DNA from: Pterois miles
Taxonomy: Eukaryota > Chordata > Actinopteri > Perciformes > Scorpaenidae
Assembly: GCA_947000775.1 (NCBI GenBank)
Contig: CAMQGK010000008.1
Location: forward strand, 14,331,501 to 14,395,500
DNA: 64,000 bases
Direction of reading: 5' to 3'
The notes beneath the pieces were generated by a model. The model did not search any database and was not told the DNA's origin. It saw only the letters and a program-made list of their open reading frames with translations. The position numbers were made by a program, and so were the translations under genes. Position 1 is the first letter of the stretch, and each line of letters opens with the position of its first letter. Below, piece after piece: positions 36,501 to 49,870 of the stretch.

Positions 36501-37539
36501 GTAAGTGGTTCTATCCATTTTTCTGACTAAAATGTTTCTGTCTATCTCATCTTGATTCTGTGCAGTGGCCCTTTTCTGCTTCCTCATGACCTTGTGATGA
36601 GTGACACCTCTCTCATTCCCCACGTCACTCCTCCATATTGCCTTACCTTTCTTTTCTTCTCGATTACACATCATTTTCTCTCATTGCCATCATTTTGTCT
36701 TTCTTACAGCCTCATCTGTAATACATGATTTAAGTCATATCTTTTTCTTTCCACACGTTCTGTCAGATTTATTTCCCTTTTCCTGACAGATTTAATTAAT
36801 GTTTCACTTGCATAATTATCAGGATTATTCATCCTCCTCTTGCCTACCACACCCCGCTTCTTAATTTCATTGCGTCTCCCCTGCTTATCTCCCATTCTTT
36901 TCATTTTCCTGTCAACCTTTTCCAAAAAAAACCTTCAGAAAAGGGCAACTTGACACACCCCTGTTGGATGTTCCTATTTTCTGAGATGTGGTGCAGAGTC
37001 TCTGGGCTCCGCTCGGCTGCACACGCAGGTGTTGCTTGTTTTCTAAGCGGGATAAACTGTAGTTTTGGCCCCCAGAAAGCTAATTGCTTATCCGCTGAGA
37101 GACGGCACCACCTGGTGCATGCTTGTTTTCGGAGCAAGCTAATGTTTTCCTGCCCCCATGCTGACAGAATGATAGCACACTGTTATTTCTATCATGGCCA
37201 CTGGCAATTGAACAACTAGTCCCACAGGTAAGTGCTGCCAGCAATGGTGACAAAAAATGGAGAAAACCTGATGTTTGCCGCAAAGTTTGTGTGTATGTGT
37301 TGTTTAAGGTTCATGATGTCATTGTGAGGGTGGGAAGATGGCAGGTAGCATCACAAAGCCATTACGTGTCTTTTAAGGAGATTTTGAAAATTTTCAAAAA
37401 TTGTGGGTATTTACAGAATTTGGCCAAATATTTATTCATATCATCAGTTTGCAGTCAGAAGGATCATTTGTATGGAGGGTTTAACCTGCCAAAATCAAAG
37501 ATAAATGAATAATTATGCAGAATGTCATTAAATAAATGT

Positions 37540-38160
37540 CATTAAATGCAGCAGTAATAATAATAATAATTAATTATAATATTAAAATAAATGTATCTAT
37601 TAATTAATCGATAAATTATGACATAAATTGACTGTTGTTTTGTTTTAATTTGCTGCTTTATTTATCTTTTTATAAATTCCTTGAATTATTTACTCCTGTT
37701 TAATTTCCCCTTTTATTTATCGACATATTTTTTGTATTATTTTTAAAAATGTATTCATCGCATACATTTAAAACATATACACATACAATAAAGAAAAAAT
37801 AAATCCAAAAATAAATAAATACATTGAAAATATAATAAATAAATATATAAATAAAAAGAAAAAAACAGAAGTCATAAATAAAGGAACTTATTCCATTGTA
37901 TTATTTTTATATGCATTTAAAAATAAATATATCATAAATGAAAATAAATACAAAAATAAACAAATAAATGCAAAAAAACCAAAGAATTTAAAAATGTAAT
38001 AAATAAAAAAAAATGAATTAACACAGAACAAATAAATAAAGAAGCAAATTTAAACAAATATCAGTGTGTTACATTTTATGTATTAATTACTGGCTACATT
38101 ATTTTAAAATTTAAAAAAAAGTATATTTAATGAGATTTATTTATTTATTAAGTCATTTAT
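37540..38160. repeat. AT-rich TAAA/ATTT low-complexity block
   Basis: More than 600 bp made largely of AATAAATA-type and ATTTATTT-type runs with little G or C. Scattered phrases such as TTATTTATCTTTTTATAAAT recall the AT-rich sections at 24030-24590 and 35650-35900. No gene or defined element ends can be seen. Confidence 0.75.
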
Positions 38161-39067
38161 TTGGTCCCCCATAGTTTTGGGCAAGGATCAGGGTTTTTAT
38201 TTGGCATTACTACTCTTGTTGTGTAGTGGTTAGATAATCAGTGTTGAGGTGCAGTGAAAAGGTGCTGCTGACAGGTCATATAAAGGTGTTGGCTTCGTGC
38301 TCTAAGCCTCTGCTGTATGCGTGTCATGTCCCTGCGCTTAAAAGCACTTGAACGCTGTTTATGTCAGACTTCACGGAGTGCAATCCAAAAACTTCAAAAG
38401 CTTCCACCAGGCATGGAAGTGGTCTCAGCGTATGACGAATTACACCACTTATTATGTGTGGAGCCACTGGCATGACACACATTCAAATAATGCTCAGAGG
38501 GTGCTTGTACCCGGGTCGACCACTAGATGTCGTACAAGCACCGGGGACGTTGTGCGATCGCCCTGCAGCAGGGAGGAGATGGAGACTGGAGCTTGTTTCT
38601 TTCTTTTCATCCCACCACAGGGCTCTCAGTCATTTCTCTGGAGCTGACTTGGCTGCTGCGTTATTGTAAATGATCTTATACGCTGGTTGAGGCCACGGCA
38701 GATTTGTATGTTTTGATGTAACAAATGTTGCAGTCAGAGAATGTCAGGAGCTCTTGCAGTTTTTCAGTTTCACAGATTATACATTCCAGCAGTCCTCCTT
38801 CATGCCACCATAATGGAAAGATTTTCTTTTAATTCAGCTGCTGTGTTTAAATATTGATGCGGTTTTCAGTGCTTGAGCAATAATCTATCGCACACTTGGA
38901 ACACTGAGTTTCAGCGCTTTTGCGAGGAATATTTTATTCAACTTTTATTTTCTTTGGTTGACTGAGCGCCCTTGTACAGCGGTGCCCTGCTTCATGGCCA
39001 CTCAGTCACACACCACACTATATACGAGTGTGTGAGTGTATAAAGGAGAGGGAGAGATCGTGTGTGG

Positions 39068-39098
<31 letters not shown>

Positions 39099-41469
39099 GA
39101 AGCAAAGCAGTGCAGAGCTACCGACAGCAATTTATTCAATGCCATGACATCTCGCGGTCGATTCCTCCTCCAGAGCCCTACAGTAACTAAAGCCTTGAGT
39201 TTGAGTAAGAAAGTCTGCTGGCTGGTCCATGCAGATTGATTTTTTTGCAGGGTAATACTGTTAAAGGCCTTACTGATAACATTTTCATTTTCATGTAGAC
39301 AAATAGCATAGACTAATATTATATATAGATAATATAATTAATATATATTATATATTAATATCTGCATAAGATATTGGACATTTGGTTCCACTTCTAAAAA
39401 GGTTTGCGAGCCAGTAACTACATTAACTAACCCAGTAACGATATTTCTGGGTCATCAGCATTCAAGTTTCCAGTTAGTATTGAAATAAATGTCTGAGTTT
39501 GAAGTTAAGCCGGATGACGGACACTGCAAACTGATCCTGAATGCATCTGCTCCAGACGAGTCTCAGCTCAGAGTAGCAGGTGTCAGATTTCACACATACT
39601 GGACGTATCAGACCGAACGAAAAGCAAACTCACCCATTTGGTAGCATTTCAGATGTAAACCCAGTCCTATAAGGGAACCGTGACGTTAATGAGGTAATTG
39701 CCGTGAGGAGGATGGAGCGGTCACAGCGGCGGCGCCAGGTAGACCCCTGAAGCCCTGCAGCAAAAGCTGGACTGGAGAAGCCAGACACAAAGCCACGCCA
39801 TGTAAAAGATCTAAGTAAGGGCGCTACACACATTGACCTTCATCTCTTCTTGTAAAATGTCCGGTGTAATTGGTAACACCAGTGGTGTCACAAGTTTATT
39901 AACCGGGGGGGAATTTCCTCACTGTCACATCCCTACTGGCAACCACTTGTTGAGAAGAGAATGCAACAGATGTGATTTCTAATGGCTGAAAGTATTCATG
40001 ACAAAAACATTTGGAAAGCTACATTAACTATATAATTTTCTGGTGTGTTGTTGTGACATTACTAGCGCCACTACTTCTAAAACTACACTACTTCCACTAT
40101 TGACCTGCAATTTTTATTTCTAGTGCGTTGTGAGGCTTAGCAAGTAAAGGATCAGCCTTGTGTTTTTATTGCACTACATACATTGTGACCCTGCTGTCCC
40201 ACCTTAATGCGACAGGATGTGATGCGGAGCTGAGCTGTAGCCCTCAGCCCCAGCCAGGTCAGGGTGTCAGGCTGGTGATTTCTGTTTGGAAGGTGGCCTT
40301 TCAGCAGCCAGCAGCACCTGCTCTTAGCTTTCGATTAGATGAGATACAGCATGACATATGGCCAGCATGCCGGGCGCAAGAACTCCGTCTGCTAATGTCG
40401 TACCCTTTGGCCTGTCCTCCTGGAAGCTCTCAGTCCAGACCACACTGTATTTGTGTTAATTAAAGGCAACTGATTACAGTTCAGTATGTTAACATAATTT
40501 AACAAAAGATATACTTAGATATATGAATCACTGGCATATGAATCATTGTTTCACTGGACCAATATGTGAAAGTGGCCAAATATGTTCTCATGTTTGTTAT
40601 CTTACCTGACATTAACATACGATACCATACAATGAAGAGCCAGGTAGCTAGCAGTATATCCCCTGTTTGTTATATAAAGGGGCACAGGACTTCATAATGG
40701 ATGTAAATGGTGAGGTTCCAGATTCAGCAACTTGCATGGCTTATGTCTCGCATAAAATGTTTTCAGAAGCACACCTCGTTGAATATAAGAGAAAAAAAAA
40801 AATAGAAATGAACCGCCATGTTGGTTCCCAATTCGAAGCCAGGGGCTGCAGCCCATGAAGGAAACCGTTCGTCCAATCAGGTAGCTAGTACGGTAGCCGT
40901 TTTAACATTTAAAAGCTAAGCTTACTGCATGCTAACTGCATTTTGACTAGGTGTAATATCTGTAATTCAGTTTTGAATATCCTAAATAACAGTTACAGAT
41001 ATCTCAAATTGTTGTGCATGGCATTGCTCATGCAAGGCTTCCCATTGGATTTGCAGAAGCTTTTGCTGTCATGGATAATTTGGTAAAGTTGGAACGATGT
41101 TCACAGGCTCAAACTTCAGAAACACTGTTCTCACACACAGCTCTTTTTAACTGTAGTAAGGTAAACAACAAGGTACAACCTCATTTTAAATAAATCAAAA
41201 CAAGCCGTCCTCAGAGCTGGACACGTAACATTGGTCTCTGTGAGACGAGTGGTCGGGGACCGTTGTGGATCAGGTAGTTAGGAAATGCCATGAAATAGAA
41301 ATCATCAAGGAATCTGTGCAGCTTTGTTCGCTGGAGAGTTGTAGAAATTTACAGCATATTGTAGATTTATTGTCTCCAGACACTCTTTATAAACCCATAT
41401 GGCTGCAGTGCAGCGGCGTACTGTTTGAGTAGCTTCACCTCCCACTCGCCGTAGTTTACCGACATAAAT

Positions 41470-41860
41470 CAAGATGTCCGTAATACATTGTGACTATCTC
41501 CAGTTGGATATCTACAACAACATAACAACATATATAAAAATGACAGTGTAGATAACTACAATAGAGGGGAATTAATGTCTTGAACTGGAATTATGACGAG
41601 TCAGAATTAAATTGTATATATCTGGGTGTGGGATTATGGATATCCGTAATTCACAATGCGGATATCTGCAGTTGAATTGGGGATATCTGTATTGAGAAAC
41701 CCCATAAACATGTGTGGCCAAATTAGTTTGAATTGTACTAGTCAAAAGGTAATTACAGATATCTAAACTAGAGTTTTGCTTCGTCAAAACAGAATTAAGG
41801 ACATTTTGAATGAGAGTAGTGACAAGGCAACAGTGCAGATATCTGTAATGAATGTCCTGT
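41470..41860. repeat. decayed minisatellite of GATATCTGTAAT-like units
   Basis: The phrase GATATCTG(T/C)A or its variants recurs about every 20-80 bp: GGATATCTAC (41507), GGATATCCGT (41638), GGATATCTGC (41659), GGATATCTGT (41682), AGATATCTAA (41757), AGATATCTGT (41836). Each is flanked by AATTC/GAATT-like bases. A related patch lies at 40945-41010. GATATC is itself a palindrome, so the array reads similarly on both strands. I recall similar GATATCTGTAATTC repeats in fish, but the class is unknown. Confidence 0.6.
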
Positions 41861-44800
41861 CTATTAAATGTTAAAAGAGCCTGACAGAGCACTTCTGTAA
41901 CGACGCCCACAGTGATGTCTCAGGGTCCTGGAGTGTACTTCTACACCACTGCTGTGAAACTACAGGTTCAACCAAACAAAAACAAGTTTCAGGAGCTCTG
42001 AAGCTACTCTTTAAGTTAAAACCCAAGGCATATATTGAGATGTTTATTTCATTGGATTGCAATTTACTATTTAGTTTCAGAGGGTCTGTTGGTCCACTGC
42101 TGCTGGCGACTACCCAGTTCTTTTGTGCTCGTCCCAAACCTCTGGTAGAGTGCTTCACTCTGTGCGTATGACATGTTTCTTTCCCAGGAAATGCCTTTCC
42201 TGGTACTTAACAATGGAAATCTATGGCAGAATGATGTTTTTACTACGAACATATCGACCAGTGGTGGGAGATAGTGAGCTAACCTCTGAAAACAAAACCT
42301 GTGGTGTCATATTAACTGCAAGGGGCAAAACAAGATAGGGAAACCAGTCCTATTGATTTTCATTTAGTAGTAGCTAAACACCATAGTGTATTATTGACCT
42401 ACTTCTTACCTTTTTAATTTAATTTAATTATACCAGGAGATGAGTGTATTTCTTTGCGGTGCGGACACCCACAAACGCAGATGTACACACACGTGCAGCC
42501 ACAGATCCGTGCATCATTTGTCACATATTGTGGGCAGAAAAATGAATCTTGCCCACACAAGCACGGTGTATTTCTGTCATTGGAGCTGTCACTTTCCTCA
42601 GTCTTAACTGCTTTCATCCAGGTTGTCAGGTTTCACACTCACCCCCGTGTGTTTTGCACAGTCACGACGACTGAATTAAGTATCAGTTCATGTAGCCCTG
42701 TAACCACTACTAGTGTGGATACAGCGCATTTGTACGAAGACTACGGATGTCGTGGCCATCTTATACTTGAATGGGTGGTTTGTTCAGTCTAATTTGTTGT
42801 GGAGTTTCTTACCGGCCGCCCCTGCTCTTCCTCAACGGTCTCCAAGCAGATGGCTCACTTACGTTCTCAAATATTGAATTTGAATGAGCTTCCAGTCGCT
42901 CACTTAAATCATGAGTCATCACGTCCTGTCTCAGCCAAATAGATGTCAAAGATGAATATGCAGTAGGTACTAGAAGTTGCCCTCGGCGTGCACAGCATCC
43001 TACAATTTGTGAAGTTTGAGCATGTATCAGAGTTAGACTGTATGAAATGCATTTTGGAGATGCTCGGATTGGGATTTGATTTTTAAAGGCAATTTAATGC
43101 TCCAATGGAGGATAGCCCTTTTTTTATTTAATGTTCATTTTATCCTCCAAAACCCCGGGCCAAATGTGATGCAATGAGCCAATAAGAGGAGCGTGTTATT
43201 AACATAATGCCTTAGATCTGTGCACCCTCAGAGATGGGTACGCCATTTGATATAAATAGATTTATGTTAAACGCAATCATCTAGCTCAGCGATGGACAAC
43301 AGAAATTAATTGCACATTTCCCACCAACTTTAAATGTGATTAACAGTTGTCTGTGTGATACTAGGGCACTGCTAAGCACTAGTGAGAATACATACAGTAT
43401 GGAAACACGGTAGATATAAGCAACCTGCCTGGATGTTGCCGAGAACTTCATTTAATTTCCACGCATTTTATCGTGTTTTGCTCTCCGCATGTTCTAATGA
43501 GAATGAACCAAATGCCTCTTAAAATGTTAAACAGAAATGGCCTAATAAAGCAGCGCTTTGAAGCCTATATGAACTTCAAAGGAATATGTAATCCGAACGT
43601 TTTTCCTGACTACAGCTGGAATGGGACGTGCGAATGCGTTTGTGTGGGAACATCCATGTGAGGTGAATTGTAATATGTACTGTACACTGCTAATGTTTTA
43701 CACTGCATTGCACTGTGACCTCTAGCTGTCTTACTATGCGTACTGTTAATCAAAGCCAAAGCCAGTTGCTTTGGAAGAAATACAAGAATACGTAATTGGT
43801 CGATGCCAGACTTCGTATGTATGACTCTAAAAACAAAGTGTAGAGTATCTCTTCACTTGCTACCCGCATTTTTTAGAATATTAATTAATATATTTAAAGG
43901 GGCTAGAAATTGTTAGCAGTAATGGCAGTCAGCGTTGTGTTGCTTGCAATTGTGCTTGCACTACTAAGATGCGAACAAGTGTTGGTCAAAACAGCGAGAT
44001 GACCCACACAAGACTGAACTTAATTGACAGCTAAAACCACAGTATTACGTTATATTTTACATGCTTGGCAGTAATGTTAGCGTTCCTGTCCAATAGGAAC
44101 TTTGACAGTTCAGGGTCCGTGTTGATACCCAAAACCATGACGACGTTCATCCTGGTTTTAACGTTGGTCACGTTCCTGTTTTGCAAGACTGGCTTCATTA
44201 GAAATAACCTTGTTTTTTTGTGCTTCTGTGGAGTTTGAGTTGGAGTCTGAGTTGTGGTGAGGGCAAGTTGCATGTTGGTGTTAGCGTACTTTCTAACCAG
44301 CCATTAGCTATGGTTGAACACTGTTGGTCCTTTGGTGGTTGAAGATGAGGACAGTAGGTGAAGGCACTCGCGAGCTCACATGACGTCACAACCTCTGGAT
44401 TATCCAGGGAAAAAACAGCGTGGATTCACGTTAAAAACAGGCTGATAGCGGTAAACCCAGAGAGTCGTGGAAGGTCTAATTTTAGAAAGAAATGCAGTTA
44501 GACCTTTTAAAGAAAGAAAATTGGGAGGTATATGTACTGCTGAGAGAATGAAGGATGCCTAACAAGGCTGGCACTGTGTCTTGTGTTTTTCGTTTTTCTG
44601 TTTACTTCCTTATCTCTCCATTCTGCCTCCACTCTCTGTGAACTTGAGACACCTGAGGCAATCTGCTCACTAGACCTAACCGGGTGAGGAGATTGCTTCC
44701 CTGCCTTTTTTGTCTAATAAGAATTGTCCACACCGATGTTCCACTGTCTACTTGTACTCTGGGCACAATTTCAATTCCTCTTCTTGGAAACGGTAGAAGA

Positions 44801-46413
44801 GTATCTGTCTTTTCACCTGGGACCTGGTCAAGTATTGGGAGCCAGCATGGTTAGTCTTGAAGGGGTCCATTGAAGCTTTTAGAGCTTGTTGGGCAGGCCT
44901 GTCTTGCTCAGTGTCTTCTGGGAACTCGGCTAGATTGCAGCTTCTCCTTTTCAGGGACTCAGCTTCTTCAGCCAAGTGGTTGAAGCCATCTTTACCGGTA
45001 ACAAGTTGTGATTTACACAGCTTACTCATTGGGGTTTACTTTCTCCACACTTTTGTGGATGTTTGTTTGTGTTGCTGGTTGCTTTGTGTAGTTTCAAGGA
45101 CATTATTACTTACCATAAGTAGCAGGACTGCTCTGGAAATTAGTAGATTGAGTAACCCATTAGACACCCCCTAGTGGTTTCCACATGGCCTCAATTAAAT
45201 GTGGTTAATGGTTTGCTAAAACACATTGCTGCTGTTCTCCTTCATGTTCTAGTTCCTCTGTAATCCTGTAATATGCACTTTAATGTAGACATGGTTACTC
45301 TTCTTTATCATATATGCCTGTCTGGTGACTTTTACCTGGTGAGACCAATATACGGTTTGTTAGTGGTTAGGTTCTACTGAGAAATCCCAGTCTTGCTTCA
45401 TCTAGTTTCCACAATATGTGAGATTTGCAAATGTGATTCAAGAACGTTAGCCTATAAACAAACTTCAGCATGGTGGCACATGTATAAATATAACAAGGCT
45501 GTACAGGCGAATGTGTCTTTACAGACACTCGTTAGCCACCGCCAAAGTCATGAGTGGGATATTTACTGACGTATTTTATATGGTAGAACAAAAGGTTAAC
45601 ATTTCTTCAGCTTGTGTTAATCACAGACCTTATTTCAGTCATGTAACTAAAAATGCATTCAAAAAATCCATTGACATCCAGATGAGGGAACCAGAGGTGC
45701 TAAAATATTAACCCATTTCCAGGATTTAGGACTCATTCCTGCACCACTCCATAGTGGATCTTAGGAGGTGTTTTGTTGTGGCTGATTCAAAGCTTTTCAT
45801 TAAAACTTTAACGCTTATTTCTTGATGCACAGGAGTTCAGCACTTTAATAGAAAGTAGCCCAAACTCAGTCTGTCTCTGTTGTAGTAAATTAACACATAG
45901 GCTCAATAAAGGCTAGGTGCATGGGGAGCTTTGCGATCACTATTTAAACAAATAAACATATCAAAGTTTTGTTTTCTGAGTAAGTGCTTGAGCTCAGAAG
46001 TTCAAAAGATCTGTTTTACTCCATCAATATAAAAACGATTTCCCATTTCCACAAGGGGCGCAAGTTCCCTTAACATCTATTTTTCACAGAATTTTGTCAA
46101 CAGCCAGTTGTTGAAATTGATCGTATCTCAATGACTGCACAGAGGACATGACGTTTGTGCTGAATTTGAATGCGACTGCCTCGCCGTCATAGCCTCAGTC
46201 CATGATCAGTCTGCCTCCTTTCAGCGACAGGCGACAGGTTAGACATGGACTCATTACGGAGAGTCTAATGAGAGAACCGGCAGCAGCCTGGAGCTGTCGA
46301 AGCCCATACCGCCTTGCAGGACTGATAGCATCCCATGAGGCCATACTCTCCTGCCATAGCATGCTGAAGGATGCACTTAAAATCATAAATCAGCATCCAC
46401 CCTCTGGACATTT

Positions 46414-49400
46414 TCCTAAAGATAAGATAAGATAAGATAAGATAAGATAAGATATTCCTTTATTAGTCCCACAGTGGGGAAATTTACACGTTACAGCAGC
46501 AATACAAATAAAATAAATTAGTATATACATAATAGAAAATAGAAGAAAAAAGTAAAGACAGAAAAAATGTGTCCATCATATCAATGATATAATTGTACAT
46601 AAAGTCCTTATTGCACGTATGTCCGGTGAGTTTGTTGTGAATGTGTATGTGGTTTACTGGGAGCAGTGCTGGTTGTGGAGTCTAACAGCTGCAGGCAGGA
46701 AGGACCTTCTGTAACGCTCCTTCGTACACTTAGGGTGTAGCAGCCTGTCACTGAAGGAGCTCTCCAGAGCTCTGATGGTGTCTCTCATGGGGTGGGAGTC
46801 CTTCTCCATCATGGATGACAGCTTAGCCGTCATCCTCCTCTCTCCCACCACCTGCACTGAGTCCAGAGAGCATCCCAGGACAGAGCTGGCCCTTTTAATA
46901 ATCTTATCCAGCCTCTTCCTGTCTGCAGCTGTGATGCTGCTGCCCCAGCAAACCACTCCATAAAATATGGCTGATGCCACCACGGTGTCATAAAAAGTTT
47001 TCAGGAGTGTCCCCTGCACTCCAAAAGACCTCAGTCTCCTGAGCAGATACAGCCTGCTCTGGCCTTTCTTATGGAGTGCAGAGGAGTTTGTTGTCCAGTC
47101 CAGTTTATTGTTCAGGTGAACACCCAGGTATTTATAAGATGTCACTATCTCAATGTCTGATCCCTGGATGTTCACCGGTGTTGGAGGGGGATGAGTTTGC
47201 CTGCGGAAATCCACCACCAGCTCTTTAGTTTTCCCCGCGTTGATCTGGAGGTGGTTCCGCAGGCACCAGTCCACGAAGTCCTGGGAAAGTTCTCTGTACT
47301 CCGCGTCGTCCCCATCAGTGATGAGGCCGACGATAGCAGAGTCATCAGAGAACTTCTGCAGGTGACAGGTTGGTGAGTTGTAAGTGAAGTCTGCAGTGTA
47401 GAGCGTGAAGAGGAACGGAGCCAGTACCGTTCCCTGCGGGGCCCCCACACTGCAGACCACCGTGTCTGAAATGAAGTCCTGTGTCCTCACAAACTGTGGG
47501 CGGTTTGTGAGGTAGTCCAGTATCCAGGATGTAAGATGTTGATCTACCCCTGCAGTCTCCAGTTTGTCCCCCAGAAGTGTCGGCTGGATGGTGTTGAAAG
47601 CACTGGAGAAATCAAAGAACATGATCCTCACAGTGCTGCCAGGTTTCTCCAGGTGAGACAGAGCTCGGTCCACAAGGAAGATGACGGCATCATCCACCCC
47701 AATGCCAGGTTGATAGGCAAACTGTAGTGGGTCCATGGATGGACTCACCACAGGGCGGAGATGTTGGAGGACCAGGCGCTCCAGGGCCTTCATCAGGTGC
47801 GATGTTAGTGCCACCGGCCTGAAGCTGCTGGGGTCCTTGGGGTGTGGGGTCTTGGGCACAGGTACCACGCAGGATGTCTTCCACAGTTGTGGTACCTTCC
47901 TCAGCTTCAGGCTCAGGTTGAATAGGTGTCCAAAAGTCCCACACAGCTGATCTGCGCAGGACTTCAGGAGCCTGGAGCTGATGCCATCTGGACCCGTAGC
48001 CTTCCTCACGTTCATCCTCTTGAACTGGTTCTTCACCTGAAGTGTTGTGAAGGACAAACTGGAGCAGGGGGGCTGTGTGTCAGAGGCAGAGGAGGGGGGT
48101 GGGGGGGTAGAGTTGTGTAGTGGAGCAGAGGGGGGTTGTCTGTGTGACGGGTCTGCTGGAGCCATAGGTAGAGCTGTAGGTGTCGATGTCAGTGGGGGGG
48201 CTATTGTTGTGCTGAAGGTGGTGAAGGAGGAGGAGGAGGGGCACTGTCTTGAAGTGGGAGATGGAGGGGACTGCAGCAGGGTGGACTGGGCCGGGGGAGG
48301 GGCAGGTGACTCATTGAACCTGTTAAAGTAGTGGTTCAAATCATTCACCTACTTTAGGTCTCCCACAGCCTTGGAGTCTGGTTTCTTGTGGCCTGAGATG
48401 GTTTTTAGGCCTTTCCAGACTCCACTGATATTGTTCTGCTGCAGCTGTTCCTCCATCTTCCTCCTGTAGCTGTTCTTCCCCTCCCTGATTTTCCTCCTTA
48501 GCTCCCTCTGAACAGCCTTCAGCTCCTCCTTATTTCCTGATCTAAAGGCCCTCTTCTTCTCCTTAAGGAGGGCCTTTATATCAGGATTAATCCAGGGTTT
48601 GTTATTGGAAAAACACCTTACCGTCCTGGTTGGTAAGGTGTTTTCCACGCAGAAGTTTATGTAGTCCGTGATGCAGCCCGTCAGTCCGTCTATATCCTCC
48701 CCATGAGAGTCCCAGAGTTCCTCCCACACTGTTGTGTTGAAACAGTCCTGCAGAGCTTCCTCAGCTTCCTTGGACCATGTCCTCACTGTGCGGGAGACGG
48801 CTGGTTCTCTGTGTACCAGGGGTCTGTACACAGGCTGGAGATGAACCAGGTTGTGGTCTGATCTTCCCAGGGGGGCGAGGGGGGATGATGTGTATGCCTC
48901 CTTGCAGTTGGCATACAATAAGTCCAGGATTTTATTGTCTCGTGTGCAGCATGACACATACTGGGTAAAAGTTGGTAGAGTGGAGGACAGAGAGACATGA
49001 TTAAAGTCTCCAGAGACCAGGAGGAGGGCCTGAGGGTGCTGTGTCTGCAGCCTGCTAGTGACTGAATAGAGGACATCACAAGCTGTGTCACCGTTAGCAG
49101 AGGGGGGAACATACACAGCCATCATAATAACATGTGTAAATTCCCTCGGTAAATAATACGGCCTCATACTAAGAGCGAGCAGCTCGATGTCCCTGCTGCA
49201 GTGTTGGTCTTTAACAGTGATGTGACCAGGGTTACACCATCTATCATTCACAAACACCGCCAGACCTCCTCCTTTCCTCTTACCGCTGTCTCTCGTCCTG
49301 TCCGCCCGCACCAACTTAAACCCGTCCAGCTCCGTCACCGCGTCCGTGGTCGCCGCCGTTAGCCACGTCTCGGTGAACACCATCATACTGCACTCCCGGT

Positions 49401-49870
49401 ATTCCCTCTGATGTCGAGTCAGCGCCGCCAGCTCGTCCATCTTGTTGGGGAGAGATCTCACATTCCCCATCAAAACAGACGGGAGGACTGGTTTGTATTT
49501 CATCCTCCGTGCGCGACGCTGAGCTCCAGCCCGACATCCTCTTCTTCTCCTCTTTATCTCCGGGGGAACAGCGGGTCTTTCCTCTGGGTGCAGGGGCGCT
49601 GTGTTGCGGAGCGCCAACAGCTGATCCCTGGTGTAAACAATGGGTCTGCTCGTCGGGTCCCCGCACACGGACGTAAACATCGTGAAAGTTGATGAAAAGT
49701 TACGACCAAAGCTGCTGCTTTGGTCTCCATAATTCCGGAAAGACTGTTGGATTAGAGGACTTAATACTGGCAAATGAAAGAAAAGAATAAAAAGTTTTTG
49801 AAGAGAAAAACTCTAGAATGAGCAGGAGCTGCTGTAACAGGCGGCCACTCACGCAGCGCCATGTTGAATC
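46414..49870 (-). mobile_element. nearly full-length LINE (Rex1/CR1-like)
   Basis: On the - strand the order is a putative 5' UTR (about 49870-49774), one long reading frame (49773-46654), a 3' UTR of roughly 170 bp ending GTGGGACTAATAAAGG, and a (TTATC)n tail (46419-46453 on +). The frame carries an AP-type endonuclease and a reverse transcriptase, with no LTRs, protease or RNase H recognised. Domain order, the single frame and the pentamer tail fit the CR1/Rex1 group of non-LTR retrotransposons (clade by recollection). The 5' boundary is uncertain and no target-site duplication was found. It lies antisense to nrxn2. Confidence 0.85.
46654..49773 (-). pseudogene. LINE polyprotein (endonuclease-reverse transcriptase), one in-frame stop
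   Basis: A continuous frame of 1,040 codons, interrupted once by TAG at 48351-48349. Before it lie 474 residues with endonuclease motifs: GNVRS near 103, TETWL near 134, YVPPSAN near 221, GDFNH near 255 and GRSDHNLV near 303. After it come a Pro/Ser-rich linker and the reverse transcriptase: KATGPDGISS near 116, FDFSSAFNT near 245, GAPQGTVLAP near 302, FSDD near 333 (the catalytic Asp pair) and YKYLGVHLN near 400. The halves are in the same frame with no gap, so one nonsense change explains the break. The product nicks target DNA and reverse transcribes the element RNA. The stop lies between the two domains, so the element is probably inactive unless the stop is read through. Confidence 0.88.

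Noticed and set aside
41470..41860. Regularly recurring short palindromes resembling a CRISPR array.
   Set aside because: Units and spacers are irregular and degenerate and the genome is animal; it is a decayed minisatellite.
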